A stretch of DNA of 64,000 nt from Haliclystus octoradiatus (GCA_916610825.1 OU744446.1:27852445-27916444); one strand, 5' to 3'; positions 1 through 23,800 are shown, counted from the first letter of the stretch. The notes: generated by a model from the sequence alone, not told the origin. Translations and numbers: made by a program.

Positions 1-9012
<9,012 letters not shown>

Positions 9013-9300
9013 CAAATAAATCATCAATGAAACATTGAAGAATAAAAGAATAAACGAATAATCCAAATTGTTCAATGATTACACAGTATCAATCATTTCA
9101 TTGGTATACATTTCTATTGTATTTCTATAAAATATTTATTCATTTCATATACATAATGCATTTTGCACGCTTTCAACTATTTTGTAAACATCTATATACA
9201 TAGTTCTTTCTTCAAGGTGTTTTTATATAAAAAAAAATAAAATATTTTATTTCTATGTATTTCTTAGTATTTGTTATGAATAAAATTAATATTGTACATA
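9013..9300 (+). terminator. 3' UTR and poly(A) signals of the spectrin-repeat gene
   Basis: AATAAA occurs at 9015, 9041 and 9237, the last just after a run of A. Which one is used cannot be told. Confidence 0.5.
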
Positions 9301-11810
9301 GATCACACACATTTGAAAATATTATATATCTTATATATACACTTACAGTTAATTTACACATAAAGCAGGAATACTTTTGTACAAAGTAAAAACACTTTTT
9401 GATTTAGTATAGGAATTGGAGATTTTCATTCATATTTTGAAAGAAAAGCTCTCTTTGAGAAATATTTGCACTGTTGTGTTGCTGTTGGGGTGTCTCCAGT
9501 TCTTTTTAAAGTCTTTAAACCTTATCTTCACATTATAACAATTCTATAAAACACTCTACGCGGACATATAGATTTAAACTCAAATCAAGCAATTCACCAC
9601 GCCTTTAGTCCAGCAAGCATAGATTTTTTCTTCGTACCATCCGATGGTGGAATTCATTAGAAGAATCTTCAGAAAGCTTGCAATTGTCTAAAAGCTTAAA
9701 AACAATTGATCACAAACGTCAGTTGCAGGAGTGAATATTTGTTTTGAACAACTTGAAGATGGCTAATGAATGTAGATGTTTTCCATTCGGACAATCTAAA
9801 ATTTACGCGAAGTTGTAAGCGAAATAGCCCGGGTTCGAAATCTGCATGTCTTCGTTGAATCTTCTGTCTTTATTTATTTGATACATTTAACGGGTAGTAT
9901 AGGGATGTATAACATATAGCCTTCTAGCTTCTACTGTATTGGACTCTGATGTATACTTGATGGTTTCCTACAAGTTGCCATTCTACCTTCAAAAACAGCA
10001 TTATCATCATTGCCACCTCAGAATATATTCTAAGATAAAGACGAATAGAATGCAATGTTACAATGTTGATGTCTTTAAAATACAAGGAATCAACATCATC
10101 TAAACACGTCAGTTTATGCAGATATCAGATTATGATTGATATACTGTATGTGAATTAGAATGTGAAATCAATTACGTAGAAAACAGACTTTTATCGATAC
10201 ATTTCATTTGATTTCAATCAATATTTAAAATGTCAATATTTGAAGTGGATGAAGTAGTCTTTACAAAACTATTTATTAGTTTTACCTACTGATGTTGATG
10301 CTACGTGCGATCAATTGCTTCATAACTTTTTAGTCCTTGATGACAGCGGGTGTGTCACATACAGGAAATGGGCGAAACATTGTCTATTCATTGTCTCTTG
10401 AAATTACCAACATTGTCATATTGATATCTTGAATACTAGGGTATTTATCTATTTTATCATAAACGGATGACGACATCAACATAGTTCTGACAACACTGTT
10501 ATTGAGCTTATTGGTACACTCATGATTTCGTTCATGTAAATTTTATTGCAGTTTGTAGTTATCACCATCTTTCAAATGCTGAAATCAGTATTGGAATGGT
10601 AATCTATGGATAGAAACGCAAACGATAGATTAGACCATGTAGACCTAGAAGTAATGCTGCGACGTTTCGTCTTCAAATTTAAGTTAATTAGAATGCTTGT
10701 AGTTTGTACCCTCTCCGACGTAAGGAAATCACGCATCGTATAATTTCCTGACCCAGAGCATGATAGGATAAAAACAAAGGTATAGGACCGAAAACATAAT
10801 AATCAAAAGTACAAGTTTTATAAGGACATTCTAGGAACTTCGTAATTCCAGTGAACACGGGAGTTCGTTTTTTACTGGTCTAATAAAATTGAAGGATCTC
10901 GAGTACTTCTGCTTCAAATAGTTATTGTGCTTTCATTCTCTGATGAAATGCAATAACAAGCTGAAAAATCAATGACTTTGAATCAAATTTTGAAATCTGA
11001 AAATGGTCCTAGAAAAGTCATGTGAACAGTAGTGTCAGAAGTTGGGCACCGGGAATGCCTGCAATTGAAAATAACTATTCCAGCAATCAAGTCTTCAAAA
11101 TGATTTTCATGTAATTCGAGTGATACTGTGATTACCACTGGAATAGAAGTTCTATCTAATCTTTTGGAGTAGAAAATTAAAATCCATCTACAAACAGTTA
11201 GTAGACTCATTAGAATCCCACAAAAATATTCCGAATGCCATGTTGCGGTTTGATTCTAAAGAAGTCAAGCATTTCGATAAATTTGCAAAGATAGCTAAAT
11301 ATAGTTATTGATGTGATTAATGTTGGAAATGTTAATGTCTGTTTGCTTGGATATCAAACTGTGAATGATTTTAAAACAATGCTTCATGCATTACAAATGA
11401 TATTTCATTGTTATGATTAATCTACAAGGGGATCATAGCAACCTTTGGACGTTTGTCTGTTAAGCTGGGAAGCTGATCTTTTCTGGGTTGGCAGTTGACG
11501 TGTTGAAGGCAACCGATTTGTCAAAACAAAAACGTGGTAGAGGCAAGAATTGAGTTGAAAATACAGGCGTATACTACTGCAAGTACCTACAAAGCTTACA
11601 AGGACTGAACGATATATGTGAACAAAATTATGCTCGCATTCTTGGAAAATAACACTCCGTGAATCTTATATATCAAAGAAATATGGCTTTGTTGCGGACA
11701 TATGATTTTTAATATTCACTGAATAAACAGAAAGAAACCACACAACCACTCCACGAATAATTGTTTATACCCCTACCTATAGCGGATCATATTCTGACAT
11801 TAACATTAAA
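9301..11810. other. Intergenic region, about 2.5 kb
   Basis: No coding exon, RNA gene or clear repeat was recognised. A 75-codon frame on the minus strand at 10983-11210 shows no domain or splice pattern. The right end should hold the promoter and 5' UTR of the collagen gene. Confidence 0.5.
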
Positions 11811-11886
11811 ATGTTGAGTTTTAAATTCGTTATTGTTGTCTTTTGCTGGCATGTAGTGATTGCTGTTGAATCAAAAGACTTCGAAG
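11811..11886 (+). CDS. Collagen gene exon 1: signal peptide
   Basis: ATG lies in a good context (AAA before it). It encodes MLSFKFVIVVFCWHVVIAVE followed by SKDFE, a classical secretion signal, and ends at G|GTAAGT in phase 1. A TTTATACCCC stretch about 45 bases upstream could act as a weak TATA element. The exon has no downstream partner other than phase 1 exons on this strand. Confidence 0.62.
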
Positions 11887-14800
11887 GTAAGTCAATGTAT
11901 ATTACGTTTTGAATAGTATTTCTCTTTTTATAATGATATACAGGTATTTTCAAAGTCTAAACAATATAAACTAAACTATTCTTCGTGCTCTTGCTATACA
12001 GTTTTTGCAACGATACGATTACGTGTATGAACATAGTTTATAGTTTATCTCTCTATAAACTATGGTATGAATGGAATTGTCAACATTGAATCTAATAATA
12101 GTAAAGATTAATACTCAATTATAACAATATTAAATCCAATTTAAACCTGCTAATCCAATTCATCTAAAGAACCAAATGCCCCACCTGGGTATAGCTTGAC
12201 TAGAAAGTCTCACTCATTTAATGACGATTTTGGATATGACCGCTTACCAATCATCAAAATTCGGCAAATCAAAGTAAGCGGGACTTGGAGCCAGTCAAGG
12301 GTATAGCCCGAATGAAGCACATTTTTGCAGGGGGACCCATTATTTCATAAAAGGGAAACAGTTTTCAAAAAAGATACTTTGCGATGACATTATAAAGAGG
12401 ATCGAAATAAAATCAATTACGGTGTTATATTAATTCATATTCTTTCTAGCACAGTTTATCTGACTTTATTTTAATTTTTTAGTTTGAAGGATAGCGACAA
12501 AAAATCACGATTAGTTACGACGTTTCAATTACAAGATATATATAGGTAAAATGTGCTAAGATATAAATTTAACATTCTATGGCTATTGTTTACAAAGAGA
12601 GAATTACGAAAATCTACAAATATAAAAGCAGTAGAACGTTGTGACAAAGGAAACAATTAGACTAAAAGTTGCGACTTAATTGAATCGCTTTGAATGTTAA
12701 GAGTCAGATTTAGCTTCCTGATTGCCAACATTTCATGCGCCAAACATTCAAATTTTGAAATACATATTCGAACAACTGGAAACTTGTGGGTACATCCCCT
12801 GTACTTTTTGTTATGGGTTTCAAGTGTTTGTCGACGGCCGACCCACCATGATCTATGAAGCGGAATCGGGGTCATAATTCCGACTTTCGTGCCGTCGTTG
12901 GATTTCTGCGTCGTCGTTGAATTTCATTCCATGTTTCTATTCCGTCGTCATCTGCGCTGCCATCTGCGCATCAATTTGAAAACATCACAAAGAACAGGAT
13001 AATTTCTGGAAAATACAATGATTATTTAGTTTTATAAGACTTATAAGAGGTCTGGATTGTAAAATATTCAAGCTTTTATGGATATGGAAAACGATGGCAT
13101 TAATGTTTGCAGTTTATTATTGAGAAACATATAATTATTATCGGAACATGTGATTGAAGGTTGACAGACAGACTCGGAAAAAGCAAAATCTAAATCCATG
13201 ATATATAGAAATAGCAGACGCATATTCAAAATATTGGACATTTTTTAGTCTTGCAGTAGTGGGACTTTTTCATTCTGATCAATGACATCAATCATATTGT
13301 CATTCTTAGATTTTCCGAAGAAAAGTATTCGAGACAACGTTTAAAAACAACATAAATACTTCACATGGTGTTAGGGTGCATCGGTGTTATCAGTATTTCA
13401 TGGATTTTGATGTTGCATTTTCAGAGTCTGCCTCCAGTTACACTTTCCTATATAATAGCTGTAATAATAATAGCTATAAATCTTTCTCAATTAATGACAT
13501 AAATGATATTAATAAATTAATAAATTGCAAACATTTCTATTGTTTTCCCGTCATATAAGCGCGAGTATTCCATAATCCAGACCTCTGATAGAATTTATAA
13601 CAACTATTTGAAAACGAACAATAAAGTAAGCAATGAATGCTAAGCCTGAATCTGACAGTAATTAAAATCCAGTGGAGGTAATATCAAACATAAATCGAAA
13701 ACCTTCCTCTTGGTAATAAAACACCTTGATCAAAAGTGAGAGACAATTTGATAGTTGCAATGATGGCAGCGCAGACGACGGAATGAAGTTCAACAACGAA
13801 GCAAGATCCAACGACGACTCCGCAGCTCAGAATATTGACCCCGATTCCGCGCGAAATTAATTGCGCAGCTGGCAGCGCAGATGAAGATGAAATGGAAACA
13901 CGGAATGAAATTCAACGACGACACGGAAATCCAACAACGGCACGAACGTTCGGAATTATGACCCCGATTCCGCTTCATAATGATCATCGATGCGTTGATG
14001 GAGGTGTCGGCGTGTAAAACCGACATAATTCACATCGCACGAATCACACTGAAAATGATACACAACGCATTGGCGAGACAGAAGGGTCGGTCTCGGCTCA
14101 CGAACTCTCAAATCGTCTACAATTTTTTTTACTAGTATAAACTGCTCTAAAGAGTTGAATGACTCTAGCACTCAAACCGTTCAAATGACGCCCTACAGAG
14201 TTAGCAGACACTTGGTCTTTAAAAGGCAATACAATGTTAATGGTGTATCTGTAGGTAATTCTTTGTCATTAGAATTAGTAGCAGAAAACTTACTTATTGT
14301 CCTATTTATTCTATCAATTGGATAATTTAATTTAATAATTTAAATATCTTTTAACTTAGGCTAGGGTTATATGGACGCACCGAACTCAATTCGAATTAGG
14401 TGCGACACCGAATTGCATTAAATTCGCATTTGGGGTTATACAGACGAACCGAATGTCGACGATCTTTAAAAATTGGCCAAAATATCACGTGATAGGAAGT
14501 AGTTTTCTTGGAATTATACCGCATGGTTTGAAATTTTGTTTGCATTATTATTCATTTTCAGCGATTTTTCCGTTCTATTTTGCCTATCAATAGTTTGAAA
14601 CTTGTATGAAGTACTAATCTCTAAGGTTTGCAAGCATTTTTACGGGAGACAGTTTTTGCAAACAACAAGGCATAGTACTCAGAGCAAATTAAATGCGAAT
14701 TTCCATTAAAAGAACATATTATGATAAAAGCGACCCCAATTCTAGTGCTGATGCATTGTGATTGACAAAAAATAAAACATTTTTAAAAGCGATATTCTTT

Positions 14801-17800
14801 CTATCGCATTGCCATGGAAACATCCCTTTAAAATAATTTATGATTTGCACATCCCCCGGTTTATTGCCATATATATAGGAGCTCAGTCACGGCACCGTGA
14901 GTGGAATATATTTAGTTCGATGCAATGATAGCTCGCTCGTATAACGCGGCGATGAATTTAATTCATGGAGAAGAGCTCCGCACGTCGTTGATATTTCCAT
15001 GAATTAAATTCATCGCCGCGTTATACGAGCGAGCTATCATCGCACCGAAATAAATGCATTCCACTCACGGTGCCGTGACTGAGCTCATATATCTACCTTA
15101 TATGGCAATACTGAAACCGGGGGATGTGCAAATCATAAATTATTTTAAAGGATGTTTCCATGGCAATGCGATAGAAAGAACGTCGCTTTTGGGAAGTTGT
15201 TATGGTGACTTGTTTGTATGATTGAAAGACGGCTGACAGGGAAGCTGATGTTTTCCAAAATCATGATTTAAAACATTTAAAAACGTTTTATTTTTTGTCA
15301 ATCACAATGCATTAGCACTGCAATTGAGGTCGCTTTTATCATAATACGTTATCTAAATGTAAATTCGCAATTAAATTGCTCTGACTACTATGCCTTGCTA
15401 GAACAAAAACTGTTTCCCGTAAAAATGCTTTCAAACCTTTGAGATTACTACTTCATACAAGTTTCAAACTATTGATAGGCAAAATAGAACGGAAAAATAG
15501 CTGAAAATGAAAAATAATGCAAACAAAACACTCTGGTTTCAAACCATGCAGTATAATTCCAAGAAAACTACTTCCTATCACGTGACATTTTGGCCAGTTT
15601 TTAAAGATCGTCCACATTCGGTTCGTCTGTATAACCCCAAATGCGAATTTAATGCTATTCGGTGTCGCACCTAATTCGAATTGAGTTCGGTGCGTCCATA
15701 TAACCCTAGCCTATATAAGTTATAACTATTTTTAACTCTACTGTTTCTGCAAGTTGTTCTTGAGTAAGTATTTCTACAAGATTTCCTTTTCATGATCTAA
15801 ATGTGAATATAAACTGACTCGATTTGCACAGGCATGCACAGACGACTTTTCTTCGAGATAGTTGGTACTGCAAAGTATTAATTGTACTTTTCGGATTTAG
15901 TTAAGTATTACTAAATTATTAAATAGAGTCAATATATATTTTTCAATTATCATTTCAAAGTTTGAGTTTGAAATTGATGTTTGTCTAGTAAAACTTAAAC
16001 CATTTAATCGCCGCATAGTTTATACGACTGTAGATAGATATGTTATGTACTCAATAGTCTAACAAAGTGTTCATCATTCATTCACCAAGCATTCAATTAT
16101 TAAAAAACCATTGGAAATTCTGCAGTACATTATACACTGTAAAATTCTATAAAATATCGGAAAATAGTACAAAAATGATAGAGGGCTCGGACGTTCTTAT
16201 AGTCAAGTTTACAGCCGCGTATACTAGACAGTAATGCAGATTCTATCATTTTTCGATTTTGCGGTATATCTTCATTGAATAAATAGATATAGGAACAAAA
16301 ATGACCGGCAGGCGCTACGCACTTCGGATCACGTGCATGTTTATTGTTCATAACACAATGTACATTGTTGACATGAATTTATAACAGATTAGGCCTGCGT
16401 AGAACAATTGTTTCAAAGCGAGACGGTTGAATTACGCTAAGCATAAATTCAACTTGTGCTCGCAGCGGTCGCCGGTCAATCTTGCCCCTTTATTTGATTA
16501 ACAAAATTAGGATTTTCCAACGTGAAGTCTAGTTCCTGATTATACATACGCCATCAAAGTTTTTTTAATGGTCTAGTATTTATTCCTTTGGCTAGAAAGT
16601 AGAACATGTTAGCATCATGTCACAATCTGTAGTTTACAGTGCAGAAGTTACTTGTCACACAAAACCTTTCTACAGGGACGATAAATCAGATGGACAGATT
16701 TCGTCTCTATGAAAAGAGGACTATAAAACCGACGGTTATGGTGTTCTTCTAGCGTTTCTCATCATACATTATGAATTTTACCCTCGAAAGAATACTCCAT
16801 TTTCAGTTCAGACATATGCTTACAACAATAAATTCTACTTAGCTAGCTATTGTAGTCACCAGAGAATCTTTTGATACGTGTTAAATATGTGTGAGAATGA
16901 TATGTCAAAATATAATCTGTATAACGCGCGCTGCGAATGAAACATTTTCTGATTTTTATTTTTCAAATTCGTGAACTTTAAGATGAATCTGGAATTTTGC
17001 TACTCTTGAGTTTATATGTTCTTCATTACCTCGGTTTTGTGAGAGAGAAAAATAGATTGCCGTTACAGAGCTACGCCATCTCAAACGTAGCATCGCGTGA
17101 TTAATCCGATCTAAAGTCTATTAGAAAACAACTATCGTCCCAATTACTTTAGGGGGACGATATTTGCTATTTCGATGGTGTCCAGCAGCTTTTTTTAAAT
17201 AAAGGTTAGCGAAAGAAAACTACAAGTAGTGATTGATGAAAACGTTTCGATTTCATTCGTCATATCATCGTCAGTTGAAAAATGAATAAAAAGGAGTAAC
17301 TGAATTATTATCAATTTTTGATTACCGAACATTTGATATGAATAGCCCAAACGTTTTAACCAACAACGTAGTTTATCGTCCAATTTTATTTCAAATAAGG
17401 AAACGTTTAAAGTCCATTAACTTGCTGTTCAACTTAATGACTTAATTAAACTCTACATATAGTTCATTCTGCCTGATTATCAGCTGTTGATTATTTAATC
17501 GTCAATGGCTTGCACTTATTCCATTCTTCGTTAGGTTTTGCTTTATGGTCATAAATGCAATTATCTTTGTGTATGTGTGTTTGCGGCAGCATTCGAGATT
17601 TTCTTTCGCCATTTCAAAACAAATTAATCAAATAGCATATCATCTGATACGTAATTGCAAATAATTATACCTAACAGGCTTTGATTTTTCGAATTTTCCC
17701 TTTTCTTTGTTTATCTATAAAGAATATGAAGAATATTTCATTGTTTAATTTAGCTGGAACTTTTGGAATACTGTTTGCTGGCAATCTTTGTAACAAATTT

Positions 17801-20800
17801 CTCCTCTTATAAGTGACGAGGTCATTGTCAATGATTGGTAAACTATGAAATCATGTAACGAACGCCATGTAGAACCATTGGACCTCCAAAGAGTGATAAC
17901 TTTGGTCAACAGCACTGACTGGCACTTTCAGTAGACGTATCTGCCACCAATTCCCTCAGGATTGCCGTTGAGTATCCTGCAAGGATTATACATAACGACT
18001 TGTAGTCAAGACAACGTTAAGTCAATAGTATCTCATGTTAATATTTAGCCTTTCTGTAATACGACTGGATAATGCCGCCGTTATGCAACAATAATATCAA
18101 AATTCCATAACGAAGATATTATAACGAAGGTATTATAACGAAGAGGATTTCATGGGACTTTGTTAAAGACTTTAAATTTAGGACATGTGACCAGAAGATT
18201 TTCAATTTCATGCATCATGTGGGGGTATTGACGGCCTTATGCCTCCTTGTTAGCTTATAGTTAGCAATGTGGCGATTGTGAAAGGCTTAAATGTCTATTT
18301 TGAATTATTTAGGACCCCGTAATGTGCCTTCTGTTGTTCTCGGATTGAAGCAGACGTGTTAAGGATATTCCAGATAAGGTCCATTATTTCTGGATCCATG
18401 GAAGGCATGTATCTATACGCACAGTCTATCAAGAAGTGATTAGTCTTCTTCCAAGTCACCTAGGGGCATAACCTTCAAAAAAATTCTTCTGTATGCAGAA
18501 AGTGACATTGAAATGTAGGTTCTTCTGGTGCGGCTATTAGTACAGGGTTAACACGATTTTCTTTGTTAAACCATTGCTAATGGGTCGCTGTGGTTAGGAT
18601 TGAGGCTGAGTTTACATGACATGAGCATTTAGAAAACCTGGGTAAATTTTAGTCCAGATCGCCCTCGCGTCTAGAAACAAACAGGAGATTCGAGTAAAAC
18701 CTATAGTCTGCTTAGCATCGCTATCAGGATTTTCCAAATTCTGATTAGAAACCCTGGGTTTCTGAAACAATACTTTCCAAACTTGAGTCTTTCTGCCATC
18801 TAAACAAAGATTTTTGAAAACCCCGGGTATACATAAGTCCACTTTAGTTTCGCTTCGATACCGCCTATAAATATTGGCAACCATTCATCTCTGTTTTAGA
18901 ATAAAATACTACAGTTTAACAAATCTATTCGATGAATCTGTTTATATATAATACAAAACCATGTATATACGCATTTGAAATGTGTTGTTTACAATATCAG
19001 TGTTAATTCAATTGGAATTTAATTGGATATGAATACTGTAAGTCATTGAAAAAACATATCGATCTGGAGCTGCAGAATTGAAGAAGCATAAAAATCCAAT
19101 TTCAACAGACATTTCATCCAATTACAGCGTTTTATTTGGACAAAATAGATAAATCGAGACTCAGGTAAACTAATCGCCTATCTGATCTTTCTGAAAGACT
19201 TTTGAAAACCTGAGTTTTTGCTCCTGCGTAAACGTAGCCTGAAAGTTATCCTAATACAATTAGTCGGAGAACCAGATCACCAACATATATTGGGGATTCG
19301 ACCTACGAGGATACTTGAGTTCATAAACAGTTTCGTTTAAGAAACAAATTCGTGAACAGTTCACTTGAAGGGTTCATAAGTATATATATTCCATGAAGAT
19401 CTTGTCAAGTTTCATCAGAATAAAATTGTCGAATTCATGAACAGCAGCACAAGTCCACATTACATAATGACTACACTCTGATACTAGGATAATTAAAATT
19501 AGACATGGATAGAAAGCGCGAATTACAAAGCACATACCATTCGAAGTTTATAAGTTAACCTTTCTTACATTCAATTATGGCTAGGTATTAAAGCGCATAT
19601 CCCGGATATTGGGAGATTGCTTCTTTAGATAGAGAAAAATTTTCTATTCGTACATGATTTTCTTGTGTTTTTACTCTGCGCGATCATTTCTCCTTCAAAA
19701 ATGCAGTCAAAATGACGATTTTGGGTTAATTTTGTGTGTCACTCTTTTTCCTCGAACAGGAACCCGTTTAATTTCAACAAGAGAGTTTCCACCGGAAAAA
19801 ACACTAAACCTTCTACTTATTTGTCTCTAAATAAAAAACCGCAAACCAAATGACAATCTGCTTTCGGAATAAAATTTTCAACGTTCAGCTGAAGATTTGG
19901 AGCTATATTTGATCAATATTCAAGATCCAGGTAAAGAGATATAAGCTTCTAAAGTCAAAAGTTTTTAGTTTTGGATTTTTCTCACTCAAGTGCTCACACG
20001 ATTAACACCTCTTTTGCGACTTCGTCTAAGCATAGTCGGCATAGTTGATGCATAACCTGCTTAGACGATGTCGTAAAGAGGTGCTAGTCGCGTGAACACT
20101 TGAGTGAGAAAAATCCAAAAGTAAAAACTTTTGACTTTAGAAGCTTAAATCTCTTTACCTGGATCTTAAATATTGATCAAATATAGCTCTACATCTTCAG
20201 CTGAACGTTGAAAATTTCATTCCGAAAGCAGATTGTCATTTGGTTTAGCGGTTTTTTATTTAGAGACAAATAAGTAAAAAGTTTAGTGTTTTTTCCGGTG
20301 TAAACCCTCTTGTGGAAAATAAGTGGGTTCCTGTTCGAGGAAAAAGAGTGAGACACAAAATCGTAACTTTGATTACATTTTTAGGGGGAAATGCTTGCGC
20401 AAAGTAAAAATACAAAAAGAACATGTACAGATAGAAAATTTTTCTCTATCTAAAGAAGCAATCTCCCAATATCCAGGATATACACTTTAAGAGTAGTGCA
20501 GCCCTCAGCCGCAGGGCAGCCTCAATGATTCGAAAGCTGTCACCAGCATGGCGATCTACCGCAGAGAGAAGAAGCTGTGGAGCAGTATGTATGATTTCAA
20601 ACCACAATGTTGTAGTGCTTCATCAAGTAAAGATTTTGATTGTGCATATACTGCACTACTATATAGGCCTATATACCTGTACCGTACATCTCGTATGTTA
20701 TACAGTATAATGTGCAACATATGGATTATGGAATTACATCCAGAGATGTGTATTAGATAGAGGTGTCGACAGACGGTGTCCAAAGAGAGTGATAGCCAAC

Positions 20801-23800
20801 TTCGAGTTGATGAGTCTTGTGTAAATGAATATATCTTAAAAATCTAAAACAATCTCTGCATTAGTATTTTATATCGATGTTGTCTTTTGATTCTATAAAC
20901 TGCTTTCTTCTTTTGGTTTCAATAATCTCACCTGGAGTTTCTAAAATTATTGTCCTCGAGGGGAATGAATACTTGAATGCGTTTATGCAAATTTATTCCT
21001 TGGTTTTTTTTTGTGGTCGTATAAAACAATTCCACAGCAAAAAAAACTCCCAATGAGCGTTTGGAGTCAATTAGAATCATCGAGAGCGTATGTAACAGAG
21101 AAATCGAACCCCTGGAATTCTAAACAAGGTCGATCGTTTAACTCATATACTTGAGAGCTGAGAGTAGCATCAGTATAGGAATTCTAAAGAAGACACATAA
21201 TAAATCAATCAAAATTTAAGAAGCGAATCTGTAGAATTAATACTTTGATACGAATGAAGATCAGCTATCATTTCTCAGTCACTGTAGTTCTATTTCAAGT
21301 GATGGATTGTCCTCCCAGCATGATTGAATTGATTATTTAATCTCTACGAAGTAGCAAATATTTCATATATTCTGACAATAATGCACATTTCTGTATTCCT
21401 GCTGGGTTCGATCGCAGATATAGATTTTCTTTACAACTGCATGAAAATTAATTCAAAAAATTAATATTAGAATTTGACAATAAAGGCGATTTGATCAAAC
21501 AGTTTTTCTAATATTTGCGCATGAGTATTTAATCAATCGGGCACATTTTCCCTCTCTCACATGATTCGGAAGCTTGTTCAGATTATTCAGTATCAGCGGG
21601 AGAATGTAATGAGAATCATTATCTTGATATGGAAGGGGGCTAATATGGGGGGGGGGGGGGTGAGATTCTCGGGTTATGGTAGAAAGTTCGCAAAATTCAT
21701 GTTCGACGCATGTCGAATTCGCCTGATTCCCGATCATAGAACTAAGTTGTTCAATTTCTTAATACCGTGGACTTTGAACCAAGCAGACAAATAATTACTT
21801 TCATAGAAAAACATAATACTTCATTCATATTTTTTACCAATGTCACACAACATTTGATTTTACATATCTTTTTGAACAAAGTCTAGGTGAGAAGGATACA
21901 AAAGTTCCCATTTTAATGATGTTGAGTTGTCATTTCACAAACCTATTTTTTGACAACTTTCCGGTCCAAAGCGCTCTCGAAAAAGGGTGATTCTCGGTTC
22001 ACGTCTTATAAGAGTGCTGCGTCTTTGTAATAGGTCAAATAATGAACACTGGATAACAGATCTACGCTTAAAGCTTTGTTATTATTAATCACCTACATCA
22101 TGAGAGTTGTGCATGTGCACTTCAAGAGGAACATTCTGATGTTTGACGGCTTAAGATTCCTTTCAAGGAGTTTTATTTTGGTATCAAGGCCACAGGCCTA
22201 TACACAAATCCCACTTCTCGTCATAATCCATGCTGAAATGTAAAGATTTATATTAATCCTGGTCTAAATTTTGGTAAAACTCTGCATACGATTCATACAA
22301 TCACTTGTAACAACCCGTGAATTGGCATAGTATTAAACTGAATTGACAGTATTGACTTAATTAATCTACTTGAGTATTGCAGTAACGATTTGCTTGATTG
22401 AAATACCTATATCAGTAACAGGATAGCCGGCAAGCAATCAGTATCACATAATATGGACATTCCTTTTGTACATTATATTCTCACTCTGTCAATGTTCAAA
22501 ATGTTTTATGCTGTCGAAGAATGACACATTCCAATGCATAAGCGTTTTTGTAAGCCAAATCCGATGACACTAAATGAATGATGATCGTATGCAGTCATCA
22601 ACTGTCATCATCGATCTCTGCCACCTTTAATGGACATGTCAAATGTCAACGCTATGAACCGTATATTGTGAACCATATAATATAATATAATAAATGATTA
22701 ATCCTAATGAAATTCTATAAGCGGATTCTGACAAGGAGGTCCTCACTTAATTATGACAGATGAAAAGACAATTGTAAGAAATTGATGTCCGTTCTCCCTC
22801 TGTCTTGGTCTGTCATACAAAAAATACAATGCGAAAGTTTTTACGTGTCCTATGTATATCTTGGCTATAAAATTGAAGTAAAGCATGCGCATTTACAACG
22901 AGAAGAGCATATAGTGTAACCACGAAAAAGGATATGTAATGAAACAAGGGTGTCTCTATATAGAACATACAATTGATTTTCATTTTTATTCATCAGTCAT
23001 TATAATCAGCCTAAACAGTATGTCACTCATTTATTCTTCATTATTATTAAGGTTACCTAGTGATTGTTTCATCTGATCATCGTCTTTATAGGAAATGAAA
23101 AGCTGTTATCTTACAAAAGACCAATGTATACTTTTGAGAATAGGAGACAAAAAGTCAAGAGAAAAATTTGGCTAGACAAAAAGGTTTTCCAAAGCGAAAT
23201 GTTTCTCATAGGTGATAATCTTTCAGACATGGAATGCCTAAATCTCAGAAGTGTTAGCTAGTAAAACGACGAGCTTACTATTTTACTTACATAGTGCGTC
23301 TAGCTTGGATTCTATTAAAGCGCGTCCGTTATAGACGGTAGGTCATTCGTCTACCGTATATGCTCTTTATACTATAAACTGCACGAGGAAGGGAATAGAT
23401 AACAGCTGGGATTCTTATTAACAATCGATTTTGGATCTGGGTTTGGATCTATTTAAAAAAAACATCAATCAATAATCTTATAAAACAAACGACCATATAC
23501 TGAGTAACATAAATATAGAGTTGAAAAGATTTATTTATCAAAAGTTCAATCAGGGGCGGACCTGGAAAGAGCAACCTCAGACGCTTTAGCCACCAGTCAG
23601 TCTCAATTATTAAAGATTAGTTGATATATAAGCCAGTAGTCATGCATGACATTAGTGAAACCATAAACATCTGTTTGACTGATTTAAAGGCCGTTAAAGG
23701 GTTTAAATAATTGGTTTACGGTCAGCAGGAAGTTCTTAAAATTCTTCCAATCAACAACAGCCAACAAGTAATTCGCATTCCATAAAGTAGATTGATACAG

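Larger units (their letters stand above)
11887..23091 (+). other. Intron 1 of the collagen gene, 11.2 kb, rich in mobile elements
   Basis: It contains Penelope-like fragments (12.8-14.3 kb), two long foldback elements (14.4-15.7 kb and 19.6-20.5 kb) and a further inverted-repeat candidate (18.6-19.2 kb). The stretches 15714-18602 and 20761-23091 show no gene or clear repeat to my reading, apart from three 15-bp ATAACGAAG-type tandem units near 18108-18148 and a poly-G run at 21649-21660. Confidence 0.5.

Noticed and set aside
12483..12545. Open 63-nt stretch between TTTTTTAG and GTAAAA
   Set aside because: It is phase 2 at both ends and cannot join exon 1, which ends in phase 1.
16130..16351. 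73-codon minus-strand frame
   Set aside because: No domain, no splice context, and no neighbouring minus-strand exon.
16680..16751. Open stretch after CTTTCTACAG in phase 1
   Set aside because: No usable donor before the stop.
17759..17794. Open 36-nt stretch after TTTAATTTAG in phase 1
   Set aside because: The donor GTAACA is poor and the stretch too short to support.
21649..21660. Poly-G run (and another at 58800-58810) as a possible regulatory or quadruplex site
   Set aside because: Single homopolymer runs, without further G-tracts nearby.
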